Of a stretch of DNA of 64,000 bases, positions 42,778 through 50,712 are shown piece by piece. The translations under genes were made by a program, and so were the position numbers. How positions within the stretch are numbered: position 1 is the first letter of the stretch; each line of letters starts with the position of its first letter. This DNA is from Halarcobacter bivalviorum (GTDB taxonomy: Bacteria; Campylobacterota; Campylobacteria; Campylobacterales; Arcobacteraceae), in assembly GCF_003346815.1 (NCBI RefSeq), contig NZ_CP031217.1:2620689-2684688 (forward strand). The letters run 5' to 3'. The notes beneath the pieces were generated by a model that searched no databases, had not been told where the DNA came from, and saw nothing but the letters and a program-made list of their open reading frames with translations.

Positions 42778-44326
42778 TATTTTTATTGAAAAACAGTTTA
42801 GAATCTCTTTACTGTTTTTCTTTTTAGGTCTATTTTTCGGTATTTTATACTCTGTAAATTTACTTGGTATTTTTATTGATTCAACAACACTAAATCCAGT
42901 AAATATTAGAAGTTTGCATATCTCACTTATGCTTTATGGTTTTATCCCACTTATGCTTTCATATTTACCTTTTTTACTTATAAATAAAGAAGTAGGTTCT
43001 TGTAAAGATGGACTTTTTTACTTAAATCTATATACTATTTTTTGGTATATCTTTTTAATATTTATGATTTCTTCACTGCTTTTTGGAAATACAAGAGGTT
43101 TAGCTTTTTATGATTTTCCCTATGAATTAAACTTTATTTTAAGTCTTGCGGGAGTTTTTTATATCATTGCTTTATATAAATTTATCAAGCAGTACGGAGT
43201 AAAACCTTTATGGGTTAAAGTCTCTTTATATATTGTATTAGTAGCTCCCCTTGCACTTTTAGTTCTTATGAATCCTACAATTGGGCAAGTTGAAAAAACA
43301 GTTACTGGACCACATGGAGACAATACACTTGGAATGAGCTTTGCTTTAATTCCTATTTACTTTCTAATCATCAAACTTCTAAGCCAAAATGAGTTTAAAG
43401 CTAGATGGAATATTCTTTGGATTACACCACTGTTTTTTTATATCATCTCAGTTCTTTATAGAAGTTTTATAGGAGAATTAACTTATAACCAAGAGTGGTT
43501 TTTCCAATACCTTACTTTACTTTATGTACCCCTTTTATATAGATGGTATAAAGATGCAAAGATAGAAAAGTATGCAAAACTTGCACTTCTTATTTCTATA
43601 GCTTCATTTCTTTTTGTAGATATTGAAGGAAATATTCTATTTATTCCAGAGATTAGATGGTTATTTCATAGAAATGATTTAATTGTAGCCCATGCTCATG
43701 TTGCTATGGGAATCTCTGTTTTCTTTATGGTTATCTCTATGTTTGTTTCTCATATCAAAGAGCTTCAAACACTAAAATTTTATAGTTTTTATCTTTTTGG
43801 TCTTATAGGAATTTTCACTGTTTTATCTCTTAGTGGTTTTGTTCAAGCAGGAGTGTTAAAAGCCTCTATTCATAACTTTTGGATAGCAAGAACTATCTTT
43901 GGAATATTTGCTTTTCTTTCAGTTTTAGCCTTTGTAAATATGAAGTTCAAACTTACAAACTTACAAAAGTATAACCTTTTTGGCTTTTTAAATGATGGTT
44001 TAGGAGGAGTATTTTTAATCCTTCTTGCTAGTTTTATCTATCCAAGTTTAAACTTTAGTTTTGAAGGAAAATATGAATATATCGTTTTTGCTTTTGTAAG
44101 TATGACTGGACTTATTCACTTCTTAGCTTTAAAGTATAAAGAGTATGAATCAATTCTTACAAAATTAACTGTTTTTATTAGAGTTTTTATAAGTTCATTA
44201 TTTTTCTCACTTTATACAGCAGGAACATTAGAAATTGTTGCACTATTTATATCAGCCTTTGATATTTCAATGGTGGTTTTTTACCTACTTTATTTTTATA
44301 AAAAGGAGCAGTTATGCAAAAATTAG
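42764..44326 (+). CDS. Heme-copper oxidase subunit I-like protein lacking CuB histidines
   Basis: The 520-residue protein has about 12 membrane helices. By-eye alignment to cbb3 CcoN gives: RSLHISLMLYGF for the low-spin heme histidine (RPLHTN in CcoN), GDNTLGM where CcoN has the CuB histidine in GHNAVGF, VPLLYRWY where CcoN has the CuB pair in GPHHLHY, and HRNDLIVAHAHVAMG for the heme pair of GHVHAGALG. Both hemes could bind, but all three CuB ligands are missing. GGAGG precedes the ATG. A non-oxidase role such as quinol or heme redox relay is inferred. Confidence 0.7.
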   Translation: MDNFNIFIEKQFRISLLFFFLGLFFGILYSVNLLGIFIDSTTLNPVNIRSLHISLMLYGFIPLMLSYLPFLLINKEVGSCKDGLFYLNLYTIFWYIFLIFMISSLLFGNTRGLAFYDFPYELNFILSLAGVFYIIALYKFIKQYGVKPLWVKVSLYIVLVAPLALLVLMNPTIGQVEKTVTGPHGDNTLGMSFALIPIYFLIIKLLSQNEFKARWNILWITPLFFYIISVLYRSFIGELTYNQEWFFQYLTLLYVPLLYRWYKDAKIEKYAKLALLISIASFLFVDIEGNILFIPEIRWLFHRNDLIVAHAHVAMGISVFFMVISMFVSHIKELQTLKFYSFYLFGLIGIFTVLSLSGFVQAGVLKASIHNFWIARTIFGIFAFLSVLAFVNMKFKLTNLQKYNLFGFLNDGLGGVFLILLASFIYPSLNFSFEGKYEYIVFAFVSMTGLIHFLALKYKEYESILTKLTVFIRVFISSLFFSLYTAGTLEIVALFISAFDISMVVFYLLYFYKKEQLCKN

Positions 44327-45288
44327 CCCTAGTATTTTTTATTGCTTTTGAGTTATGTTACTACTTACTTATAGCACAAACAGGTATTGTTGAGCATTTA
44401 GCCTCAAATATCTTTGTTATAGCCCCTCTTCCTATTGGAGGAGTTATTGGTTCAATATTAAGTTTTTATATTAAGACATCAAATAAAAATAAGATATTTT
44501 CATTTTTACTTCTACAATTAGCAGTTAGTTTTTTCTATCCAAATTTAAATGCCCTACTTCTATTTATACTTGGAATAAGTGTTGGGGCTTTAGCACCATT
44601 ATTAATAAATGAGCTAAAAAAAGCTTCAAATATACAATTGGGTTTTGCCCTTGCAATTTCATATGCTTTAGGAACTTTTCTATTTACATATGAAGCTTCA
44701 CAAAGAGGCTCAATTGCAATTGCATTTACTATAATTGCTCTTGTTTCATCACTATTTATAAATCAAAAAGAGCATAAAGATTTAACAAGCAATAACTATT
44801 CATACTCACTATTTGTGATGGTTTTATGGATTTTCCTTGACTCAACTTTATTTGAAACACTTTCAAGGGATTTAACTACTTCTATTTGGAGAGATGGTTT
44901 TACTTTAGAGATAATTGTTTTTCATCTAATTGGAGTAGTAAGTGCATTTTATATCAAGATGGAAAAAACACAAAAAGAGCTTCTTATCTTAACTCTTTTT
45001 GCCCTTTCATATCTATTTTATTTCCTACATGAAGGTTTTATTTTATCACTTGTTTATCCTTTTGTAATCTCTTTTTACAATGTAGTAATTCTTCAAACTA
45101 TTGTAAAAAAAGATTTAAAAACACTAGGTATTTACATGGTATTTATTGGATGGGCTGCATCAGGAGCTGGATTATTTGTAGCTTTAGAAAATTTAACCTA
45201 TTTTGTTCCAACTATATTTTTATTATGTTTAATCAAAATTGTAATAACACAACAAACACAAAAAAAGGAGTTACCATGGCTAAATTAA
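44314..45288 (+). CDS. Ten-helix membrane protein, transporter-like, unknown
   Basis: The 324-residue protein is almost entirely hydrophobic, with about ten predicted helices and only short loops; GISVGALAPLLINEL and FIGWAASGAGLFVALENL resemble major-facilitator-type packing but no family signature is clear. AAGGAG precedes the ATG, and the gene overlaps the heme-copper-like gene by 13 bases and the YceI gene by 13. It belongs to the same operon and may partner with the oxidase-like protein. The function is unassigned. Confidence 0.75.
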   Translation: MQKLALVFFIAFELCYYLLIAQTGIVEHLASNIFVIAPLPIGGVIGSILSFYIKTSNKNKIFSFLLLQLAVSFFYPNLNALLLFILGISVGALAPLLINELKKASNIQLGFALAISYALGTFLFTYEASQRGSIAIAFTIIALVSSLFINQKEHKDLTSNNYSYSLFVMVLWIFLDSTLFETLSRDLTTSIWRDGFTLEIIVFHLIGVVSAFYIKMEKTQKELLILTLFALSYLFYFLHEGFILSLVYPFVISFYNVVILQTIVKKDLKTLGIYMVFIGWAASGAGLFVALENLTYFVPTIFLLCLIKIVITQQTQKKELPWLN

Positions 45289-45809
45289 TATTTACATTAA
45301 TATTTGCAGCACTTTTAAGTTCTGCAAATGCCCAAAATCTACAGTTTGTAGATGGAGAGATAAAAGCACATACTGAGGTTTTTGGAGATAAAAATATCAA
45401 TCCATTTTCTAAAGATATTTCATCACACTTATCAATGAATAAGAGTATAGATTCATTAAAAGGGACTATCTCTTTAAGTACCTTTTCATTTCATAGTGAT
45501 AATGAAAAAAGGGATTTACATATGTATGAGACTTTACACTCAAAAGCTTTTCCTCAAATCTCTTTTAGATTAAACTCTATAGAGAAACTAGATAATAGTT
45601 TTTTAATAAAAGGTTTTCTTACTCTAAATGGTTTAGAAAAAGAAGTTAGCTCAATAGCACAAATTAAAGATGAAAATAATCATCTAGTTTTAGATGGGAA
45701 TTTTTCTATTAACTTAACTGCATTTAATCTTGAACCACCAACAATGCTTTTCTTAACAGTTAGAGACCAAATAGATATCTCTTACCATTTAGATTATATT
45801 AAAGGATAA
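45276..45809 (+). CDS. YceI-family periplasmic protein
   Basis: The protein has 177 residues from ATG 45276, preceded by AAGGAG; a longer upstream frame is out of context. A signal peptide (about 1-20, cut after NAQ) is followed by a lipocalin-like YceI fold: MNKSIDSLKGTISLSTFSFHS, then LHSKAFPQISFRLNSIEKL and GFLTLNGLEKEVS. YceI proteins bind polyisoprenoids such as quinone-like molecules. In this operon it could carry an isoprenoid for the membrane oxidase-like or ABC proteins (inference). Confidence 0.85.
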   Translation: MAKLIFTLIFAALLSSANAQNLQFVDGEIKAHTEVFGDKNINPFSKDISSHLSMNKSIDSLKGTISLSTFSFHSDNEKRDLHMYETLHSKAFPQISFRLNSIEKLDNSFLIKGFLTLNGLEKEVSSIAQIKDENNHLVLDGNFSINLTAFNLEPPTMLFLTVRDQIDISYHLDYIKG

Positions 45810-45813
45810 ATTT

Positions 45814-46263
45814 ATGAAAAAGATTATTCTATTTCTTTCTTTGGTACTTTGTGCTTTTTCACAAGAGTTAAGTATAAATGATAAGATTAATAATTTCTCT
45901 TTAGCTAATCAATTTGATGAAAAAAAGACAATTGATTCAAAAGTAAATACAATTATCGTCTCTTTTGAAAAAGACACGGGAAAAGAAGTAAATGAATTCT
46001 TAGAGCAAAAAACTTCAGGCTTTTTAAGAGAACATCATGCTGTTTTTATTGCAAATATTTCAGGAATGCCCATGATTATAACTAAAATGTTTGCCTTACC
46101 AAAAATGAAAAACTATAAACATGAGATACTTTTAATTTATGATGAAAATGATGATAGATTTAAAGCTCAAGATGGAATGTCAACTCTTTATAGGCTTGAA
46201 AATGGTGTAATAAAAAGTATTGAGTTTATTACAAAAGATGATTTAGAGAAAGTTTTTCTATGA
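45814..46263 (+). CDS. Periplasmic thioredoxin-fold-like protein without cysteines in the active site
   Basis: The 149-residue protein has a signal peptide (about 1-16, with a cysteine in LVLCAFSQ that falls in the leader). The mature part has a thioredoxin-like order: INDKINNFSLANQFDEKKT, then VNTIIVSFEKD, then a long helix, and HEILLIYDENDD with a final FITKDDLEKVF. The C-x-x-C that peroxiredoxins and TlpA proteins carry is missing (EKDTGKEV at that spot). Thus it is probably a binding or structural protein. It overlaps the next gene by 4 bases. Confidence 0.65.
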   Translation: MKKIILFLSLVLCAFSQELSINDKINNFSLANQFDEKKTIDSKVNTIIVSFEKDTGKEVNEFLEQKTSGFLREHHAVFIANISGMPMIITKMFALPKMKNYKHEILLIYDENDDRFKAQDGMSTLYRLENGVIKSIEFITKDDLEKVFL

Positions 46264-46979
46264 GACTTCCAGAACTTGAAATAAAAAATCTTAAAGTAAA
46301 AAGTGAGAATTTGCAGGGTTTGCAAATTCTTCACTTAAGTGATTTACATATAAACAAAAAAACAAAAGTAATGAATATAGAAAAACTTGTAGCTTTTTGT
46401 AATAGTTTAGAGTATGATTTTTTAGCTCTTACAGGAGATATTATAGATTGTAAAGTAGATAAAATAATACCTCAGCTTAAAGCTTTAAACTCTTTAAAAA
46501 AGGTATTTTATATAAGTGGTAACCATGATCTGTTTTATGGAATAAAAGGATTAAAAGAGCTTCTGACAAATTTCACTTTTTTAGATAATAAAACCACTTT
46601 TATAAAGTACCAAAATAGAGATATTGCCCTTGCTGGGATAAGTGATAGATTCTCAAAATTTTTTAAAATAAAAAGAGAAGAAAAAAAAATTCTTAGCTTT
46701 TTAAAAAGTAATGAAGACTCTATCTTACTTGCCCACCAACCAAAGGATTACTCTTTAGCAATAGCTTCAAATACAAAACTTTTTTTATGTGGACATACTC
46801 ACGGAGGGCAAGTTTTTCCCTTTCACTACTTTGTAAGACTCTTTCAACCTTTTCTTGCTGGTATCTTCTATAAAAAAGATACTTGTATCTATGTAAATAG
46901 AGGATTAGGTACTTGGGGGATTGATTTTAGATATAAAGCCAATAGCGAAATAACTCTTTTAAAATTAATAAATAATTAG
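46260..46979 (+). CDS. Metallophosphoesterase, YkuE type (short paralog)
   Basis: The 239-residue calcineurin-like domain has LHLSDLHINKKT, LTGDIIDCK, ISGNHDLFYG, LLAHQPKDY and LCGHTHGGQVFPFHY as metal ligands. It lacks the N-terminal membrane helices of the paralog at 32662. The end of the operon overlaps the preceding gene by 4 bases (ATGA). Related enzymes act on UDP-2,3-diacylglucosamine or other phosphodiesters; the substrate here is not known. Confidence 0.85.
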   Translation: MRLPELEIKNLKVKSENLQGLQILHLSDLHINKKTKVMNIEKLVAFCNSLEYDFLALTGDIIDCKVDKIIPQLKALNSLKKVFYISGNHDLFYGIKGLKELLTNFTFLDNKTTFIKYQNRDIALAGISDRFSKFFKIKREEKKILSFLKSNEDSILLAHQPKDYSLAIASNTKLFLCGHTHGGQVFPFHYFVRLFQPFLAGIFYKKDTCIYVNRGLGTWGIDFRYKANSEITLLKLINN

Positions 46980-46980
46980 T

Positions 46981-47013
46981 ATTCATATTATATTCATATT
47001 TTTGTACTATAAT
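46981..47013 (+). promoter_or_regulatory. Two 11-base direct repeats and -10 of response regulator gene
   Basis: ATTCATATT at 46981-46989 repeats at 46992-47000 with 11-base spacing. TATAAT follows at 47008-47013, 7 bases later, in place of a normal -35 promoter. Expected transcription start is 47020, the A of the ATG, so the mRNA would be leaderless. The repeats resemble those before 41081, so autoregulation by this OmpR-type protein is likely. Confidence 0.6.
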
Positions 47014-47019
47014 TTAATT

Positions 47020-47688
47020 ATGAAAATATTAATTATAGAAGATGATGAAAAAATCGTAAACTTTTTGAAAAAAGGTCTTGAAGAAGAGTCTTATAGTGTT
47101 GACCACTCATTAAATGGAGATGAGGGTATTTATTTAGCTAGTGTAAATGATTATGATCTAATACTTCTTGATATTATGCTTCCTATTAAAGATGGAATTG
47201 AAGTGTGTAGAACTCTTAGGTCAAACTCTATTAATACACCAATTATAATGCTTACTGCTAAAGACTCTATTGAAGATAAAATAAAGGGTTTAGATATTGG
47301 TGCAAATGATTATTTAGCAAAACCTTTCTCTTTTAGTGAACTGCTTGCTAGAATAAGAGTACAACTTAGAGCTACCAATCAAAATCAAACCACTCTAAAA
47401 TTAGCTGATTTACAATTAGACCTTCTTACTAAAACAGCTAAAAGAGGCGAAGATACTATAAACCTTACAGCAAAAGAGTTTGCACTCTTAGAGTATTTAA
47501 TAAAGAATCAAAACAAAGTTTTATCAGAGAGTGTAATTAGCTCTTCACTTAGTAATATGGATGATATGAATATTAGTAATGTAGTAAATGTATATATTTA
47601 TAGACTAAGAAATAAAATTGATAAACCTTATGAAAAGAAACTTATCAAAACAATTAGAGGCTTAGGTTTTAAAATAAGTGATGACTAA
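47020..47688 (+). CDS. OmpR-family response regulator
   Basis: The 222-residue protein has a receiver domain (1-115, MKILIIEDDEKIVNFL, LILLDIMLPIKDGIEV, YLAKPF) and a winged-helix DNA-binding domain (about 128-222, with LTAKEFALLEYLIKNQN and IYRLRNKIDK ahead of IKTIRGLGFKI). Start ATG 47020 has no Shine-Dalgarno; a leaderless start is likely. It overlaps the kinase gene by 8 bases. Direct repeats before it and before 41081 suggest it controls both itself and the exporter/oxidase-like operon. Confidence 0.92.
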   Translation: MKILIIEDDEKIVNFLKKGLEEESYSVDHSLNGDEGIYLASVNDYDLILLDIMLPIKDGIEVCRTLRSNSINTPIIMLTAKDSIEDKIKGLDIGANDYLAKPFSFSELLARIRVQLRATNQNQTTLKLADLQLDLLTKTAKRGEDTINLTAKEFALLEYLIKNQNKVLSESVISSSLSNMDDMNISNVVNVYIYRLRNKIDKPYEKKLIKTIRGLGFKISDD

Positions 47689-49063
47689 TCTATCAATAAA
47701 AAGAAAACTTCTTATCTATAATATTTTTATTCAAATTCTAATTTTGATGCTTTTCTCTTTTTCTATTTACAAAACTTTAGAGATCTCTTCAAAAGATAAA
47801 CTTGAAGCTACACTAAAAGTAATCTTACTTGATGTTGCTGATGATATTATTGAACATAAAACAGATTTGCACGCAACAAATTTTGATGAAGAGAAAGAGT
47901 ATAAATTTAAACCTCTTTATATAAGGTTAATAAAACTAGATGATACCTATAAAGAGGTAAAAAGTACTTATTTTCCAAAAGACATAATTAGTAATAATAA
48001 CTACTTAAAAAATCTAATCTTAAATCGTATAGATTTTGAATACCAAGAGCACTATATAATTAGTAGATTAAAAATAGAAATGAATGATGATTATGTAGTT
48101 GAGGTTGCTACAAACTTTTCTACTATAGACTCAACCCTTGAAAATCTAATTTATATTTTATTTTTTATAGTTCCTGTTATTTTAGTTTTATCGATTATTG
48201 GTGGATACTTCTTAATATATAAATCTTTTTTACCTATTGAAAGATTACTTCAAAATCTAAAAAACATAAATGCAAGTGATTTATCAAAAAGATTAGAATC
48301 TAAAAACAAAAATGATGAGATAGATTTACTCTCTTATGAGATAAACAACCTTCTACAAAGACTTGAAATATCTTTTGAAAAGATTTCACAATTTAGCTCT
48401 GATGCTTCACATGAATTAAAAACACCTCTTACAATTATTAGAGGAGAAATAGAGATAGCTCTTAGAAAAGATAGAAGCCAAAATGAATATAAAGAGACTT
48501 TATCAAATTGCTTAGATGAACTTATTACTATACAACAAACCATTGATGATTTACTATTCTTAGCTAAAAATGAACATGAAGTTTTAGAACAAAATGAAGA
48601 AGAGATATATTTAGATGAGGTATCACTTGAAGCTTATAAAGAGATGCAAGCCTTTGCAAAACTAAAAAAAATCAAGCTTGAATGTCAAATAAAAGAGCCT
48701 TTACAAATAAAAGGTCATCATAAACTACTAAAGATAGCTCTAAAAAATATTTTAAAAAATGCCATAACTTTTAGTCATGAGAACTCAATAGTTACTATCT
48801 CAAACTACAAAGAAGAAAATAGCAATGTAATTTGTATAGAAGATACAGGAATTGGTATTTCAAAGGAAGACCAAGAAAAAATCTTTGATAAATTTTATAG
48901 GACAGATAAAAGTAGAAACAAAGAGTCTGGTGGCACAGGCTTAGGAATGTCGATTGTTGAAAAAATAGTAAAAATTCATAAAGGAAAAATTGAATTAGAG
49001 AGCGAAGAGAATCAAGGAACAAAAGTCTTTTTTAGATTTCTAAAGGAAGTTGATGAATATTAA
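47681..49063 (+). CDS. Sensor histidine kinase partner of the OmpR-type regulator
   Basis: The 460-residue protein has membrane helix 1 (about 11-32), a periplasmic domain of ~130 residues, membrane helix 2 (about 160-182), HAMP (about 182-235), the phosphorylation motif DASHELKTPLTIIRGEIEI and a kinase core with NILKNAITFS, EDTGIGISKEDQEKIF and GGTGLGMSIVEKIV. It overlaps the response regulator gene by 8 bases and the HD-GYP gene by 11. The signal is unknown; the operon it likely controls suggests envelope or redox stress. Confidence 0.93.
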   Translation: MTNLSIKRKLLIYNIFIQILILMLFSFSIYKTLEISSKDKLEATLKVILLDVADDIIEHKTDLHATNFDEEKEYKFKPLYIRLIKLDDTYKEVKSTYFPKDIISNNNYLKNLILNRIDFEYQEHYIISRLKIEMNDDYVVEVATNFSTIDSTLENLIYILFFIVPVILVLSIIGGYFLIYKSFLPIERLLQNLKNINASDLSKRLESKNKNDEIDLLSYEINNLLQRLEISFEKISQFSSDASHELKTPLTIIRGEIEIALRKDRSQNEYKETLSNCLDELITIQQTIDDLLFLAKNEHEVLEQNEEEIYLDEVSLEAYKEMQAFAKLKKIKLECQIKEPLQIKGHHKLLKIALKNILKNAITFSHENSIVTISNYKEENSNVICIEDTGIGISKEDQEKIFDKFYRTDKSRNKESGGTGLGMSIVEKIVKIHKGKIELESEENQGTKVFFRFLKEVDEY

Positions 49064-50627
49064 GAAGCTTGTTAAATTAAACTTTTTAATTATTATCTTT
49101 TTAGTAGTATCTATTTTTCTAATAAATAGTATTGTTTTAGAAAAACTAAAAGAGAACCAATACTCAAAAAAAGAGATTTCTAAACTTGTCTTTATGCAAG
49201 AAAATATGAACTTTTTAGTTAAAGATATCATTGATACAGAAAATTTAAAAGAGCTAGAAGAGTTAAAAAATGAATTTCTAATTTATGAAAAAAAATTTGA
49301 AAAAATAAAAAACTATCTTTTTATAAAAGACAAAGATGATTTTTTAGATTTATTAATAAAGGATATTCATAAACACCCAAATGTTGAAAAGCATTTAATT
49401 CTTCTATCTAAATCTGAAAAAGATATAGAAAAATATTTTGATAATATCTTTGAAATGCAAAAAAGAAAAATTGAGTTAAAAACTCTATTTTTACAAGACT
49501 ATCCCAAAGAGAGTCTACTTAGAAAAAATATAGAAAAGGAAATTTTACAGACTAAAGATCTAAATATTATAAAACATTTCTCAGATATTAAATACTACAG
49601 TAAAGAAGTCCTTTTCCAACATAAAGAAGATAAATATTTAAATATACTACTTGAAAAAATATACTCTTTACAAAAGATATACCCAAATAATCAATTATCT
49701 GAATATATTGATATTATAAAAACTATCTCTGCCCATGCTTTAGAGTTAGAAAAAATAGAAAAAGAAGAAAAACTATTACAAAACAATATCTCTAAAACAG
49801 TAAAAGAGAATAAAGTATTAAACTTAAAAATTGAAAATGAAATTGAAAAAATCTCTTCAAACTTTAGTAAAAGAAGCTACTCTTTTATTATCTCTTTACT
49901 CTTAGTAACTATTATTTTAATCATCTATTTAGCTTTTAAAGTAAATAAAAATGTTGCTCTTAGCTTTGATGAAATTCAAGAAAAAGTTGAAGAGGGCTTA
50001 AAAACAATAAAAGAGTTAAATCATGAGATAGAAGATACTCAAAAAGAAGTTGTTTTTACAATGGGAGCTATTGGAGAAAGTAGAAGTAAAGAGACTGGTA
50101 ATCATGTAAAAAGAGTTGCTGAATACTCTAAATTATTAGCTTTATATTATGGTCTTTCAAAAGAAGAAGCTGAACTTTTAAAACAAGCAAGTCCTATGCA
50201 TGATATAGGAAAAGTTGCGATTCCTGATTCTATTTTAAATAAACCAGGCAGATTTGATGAAAAAGAGAGAAAAATTATGAATACTCATGCAAAAATAGGT
50301 TATGAAATGCTTAAACATTCAAATAGACCTCTCTTAAAAGCTGCTGCTATAATTTCTTTAGAACATCATGAAAAATGGGATGGTACAGGTTATCCTAAAG
50401 GATTAAAAGAAAAAGAAATTCATATATATGGAAGAATTACTGCCATTGCCGATATATTTGATGCCTTAGGAAGTGATAGATGTTATAAAAAAGCTTGGAG
50501 TGATGAAAAAATTTTTAAACTTTTTAAAGAAGAAAGAGAAAAACATTTTGATCCTAAATTGGTAGATATCTTTTTTGAACATTTAGATGAATTTTTAAAA
50601 ATTAGAGACTCTTTTAAGGATACCTAA
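49053..50627 (+). CDS. Membrane HD-GYP domain protein (c-di-GMP phosphodiesterase)
   Basis: The 524-residue protein starts at ATG 49053, with AAAGGA 5 bases upstream. Membrane helix 1 (about 9-28), a long helical periplasmic domain of ~245 residues, membrane helix 2 (about 274-294) and a coiled coil lead to a full HD-GYP domain. It has ETGNHVKRVAEYSKLLA, MHDIGKVAIPDSILNKPGRF, LEHHEKWDGTGYPKGL and RITAIADIFDALGSDR. It should cleave c-di-GMP. Overlap with the kinase gene by 11 bases couples it to the two-component system. Confidence 0.92.
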   Translation: MNIKKLVKLNFLIIIFLVVSIFLINSIVLEKLKENQYSKKEISKLVFMQENMNFLVKDIIDTENLKELEELKNEFLIYEKKFEKIKNYLFIKDKDDFLDLLIKDIHKHPNVEKHLILLSKSEKDIEKYFDNIFEMQKRKIELKTLFLQDYPKESLLRKNIEKEILQTKDLNIIKHFSDIKYYSKEVLFQHKEDKYLNILLEKIYSLQKIYPNNQLSEYIDIIKTISAHALELEKIEKEEKLLQNNISKTVKENKVLNLKIENEIEKISSNFSKRSYSFIISLLLVTIILIIYLAFKVNKNVALSFDEIQEKVEEGLKTIKELNHEIEDTQKEVVFTMGAIGESRSKETGNHVKRVAEYSKLLALYYGLSKEEAELLKQASPMHDIGKVAIPDSILNKPGRFDEKERKIMNTHAKIGYEMLKHSNRPLLKAAAIISLEHHEKWDGTGYPKGLKEKEIHIYGRITAIADIFDALGSDRCYKKAWSDEKIFKLFKEEREKHFDPKLVDIFFEHLDEFLKIRDSFKDT

Positions 50628-50632
50628 TACTG

Positions 50633-50659
50633 TTAATCTCTTATTAATTTATTATTAAT
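50633..50659 (+). promoter_or_regulatory. TTAAT direct repeats (11-base period) before eptA
   Basis: TTAAT occurs at 50633-50637, 50644-50648 and 50655-50659, exactly 11 bases apart, the last two within TATTAAT. This resembles the PmrA box logic (TTAAT/TTAAG repeats, 11-base period), known to control eptA in enterobacteria. Some chance agreement is expected in AT-rich DNA. Confidence 0.45.
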
Positions 50660-50712
50660 AGAAGATTGACTCTAATTATTTATACTTTTGTATTACAAAC
50701 TAAAGGTAGCCC

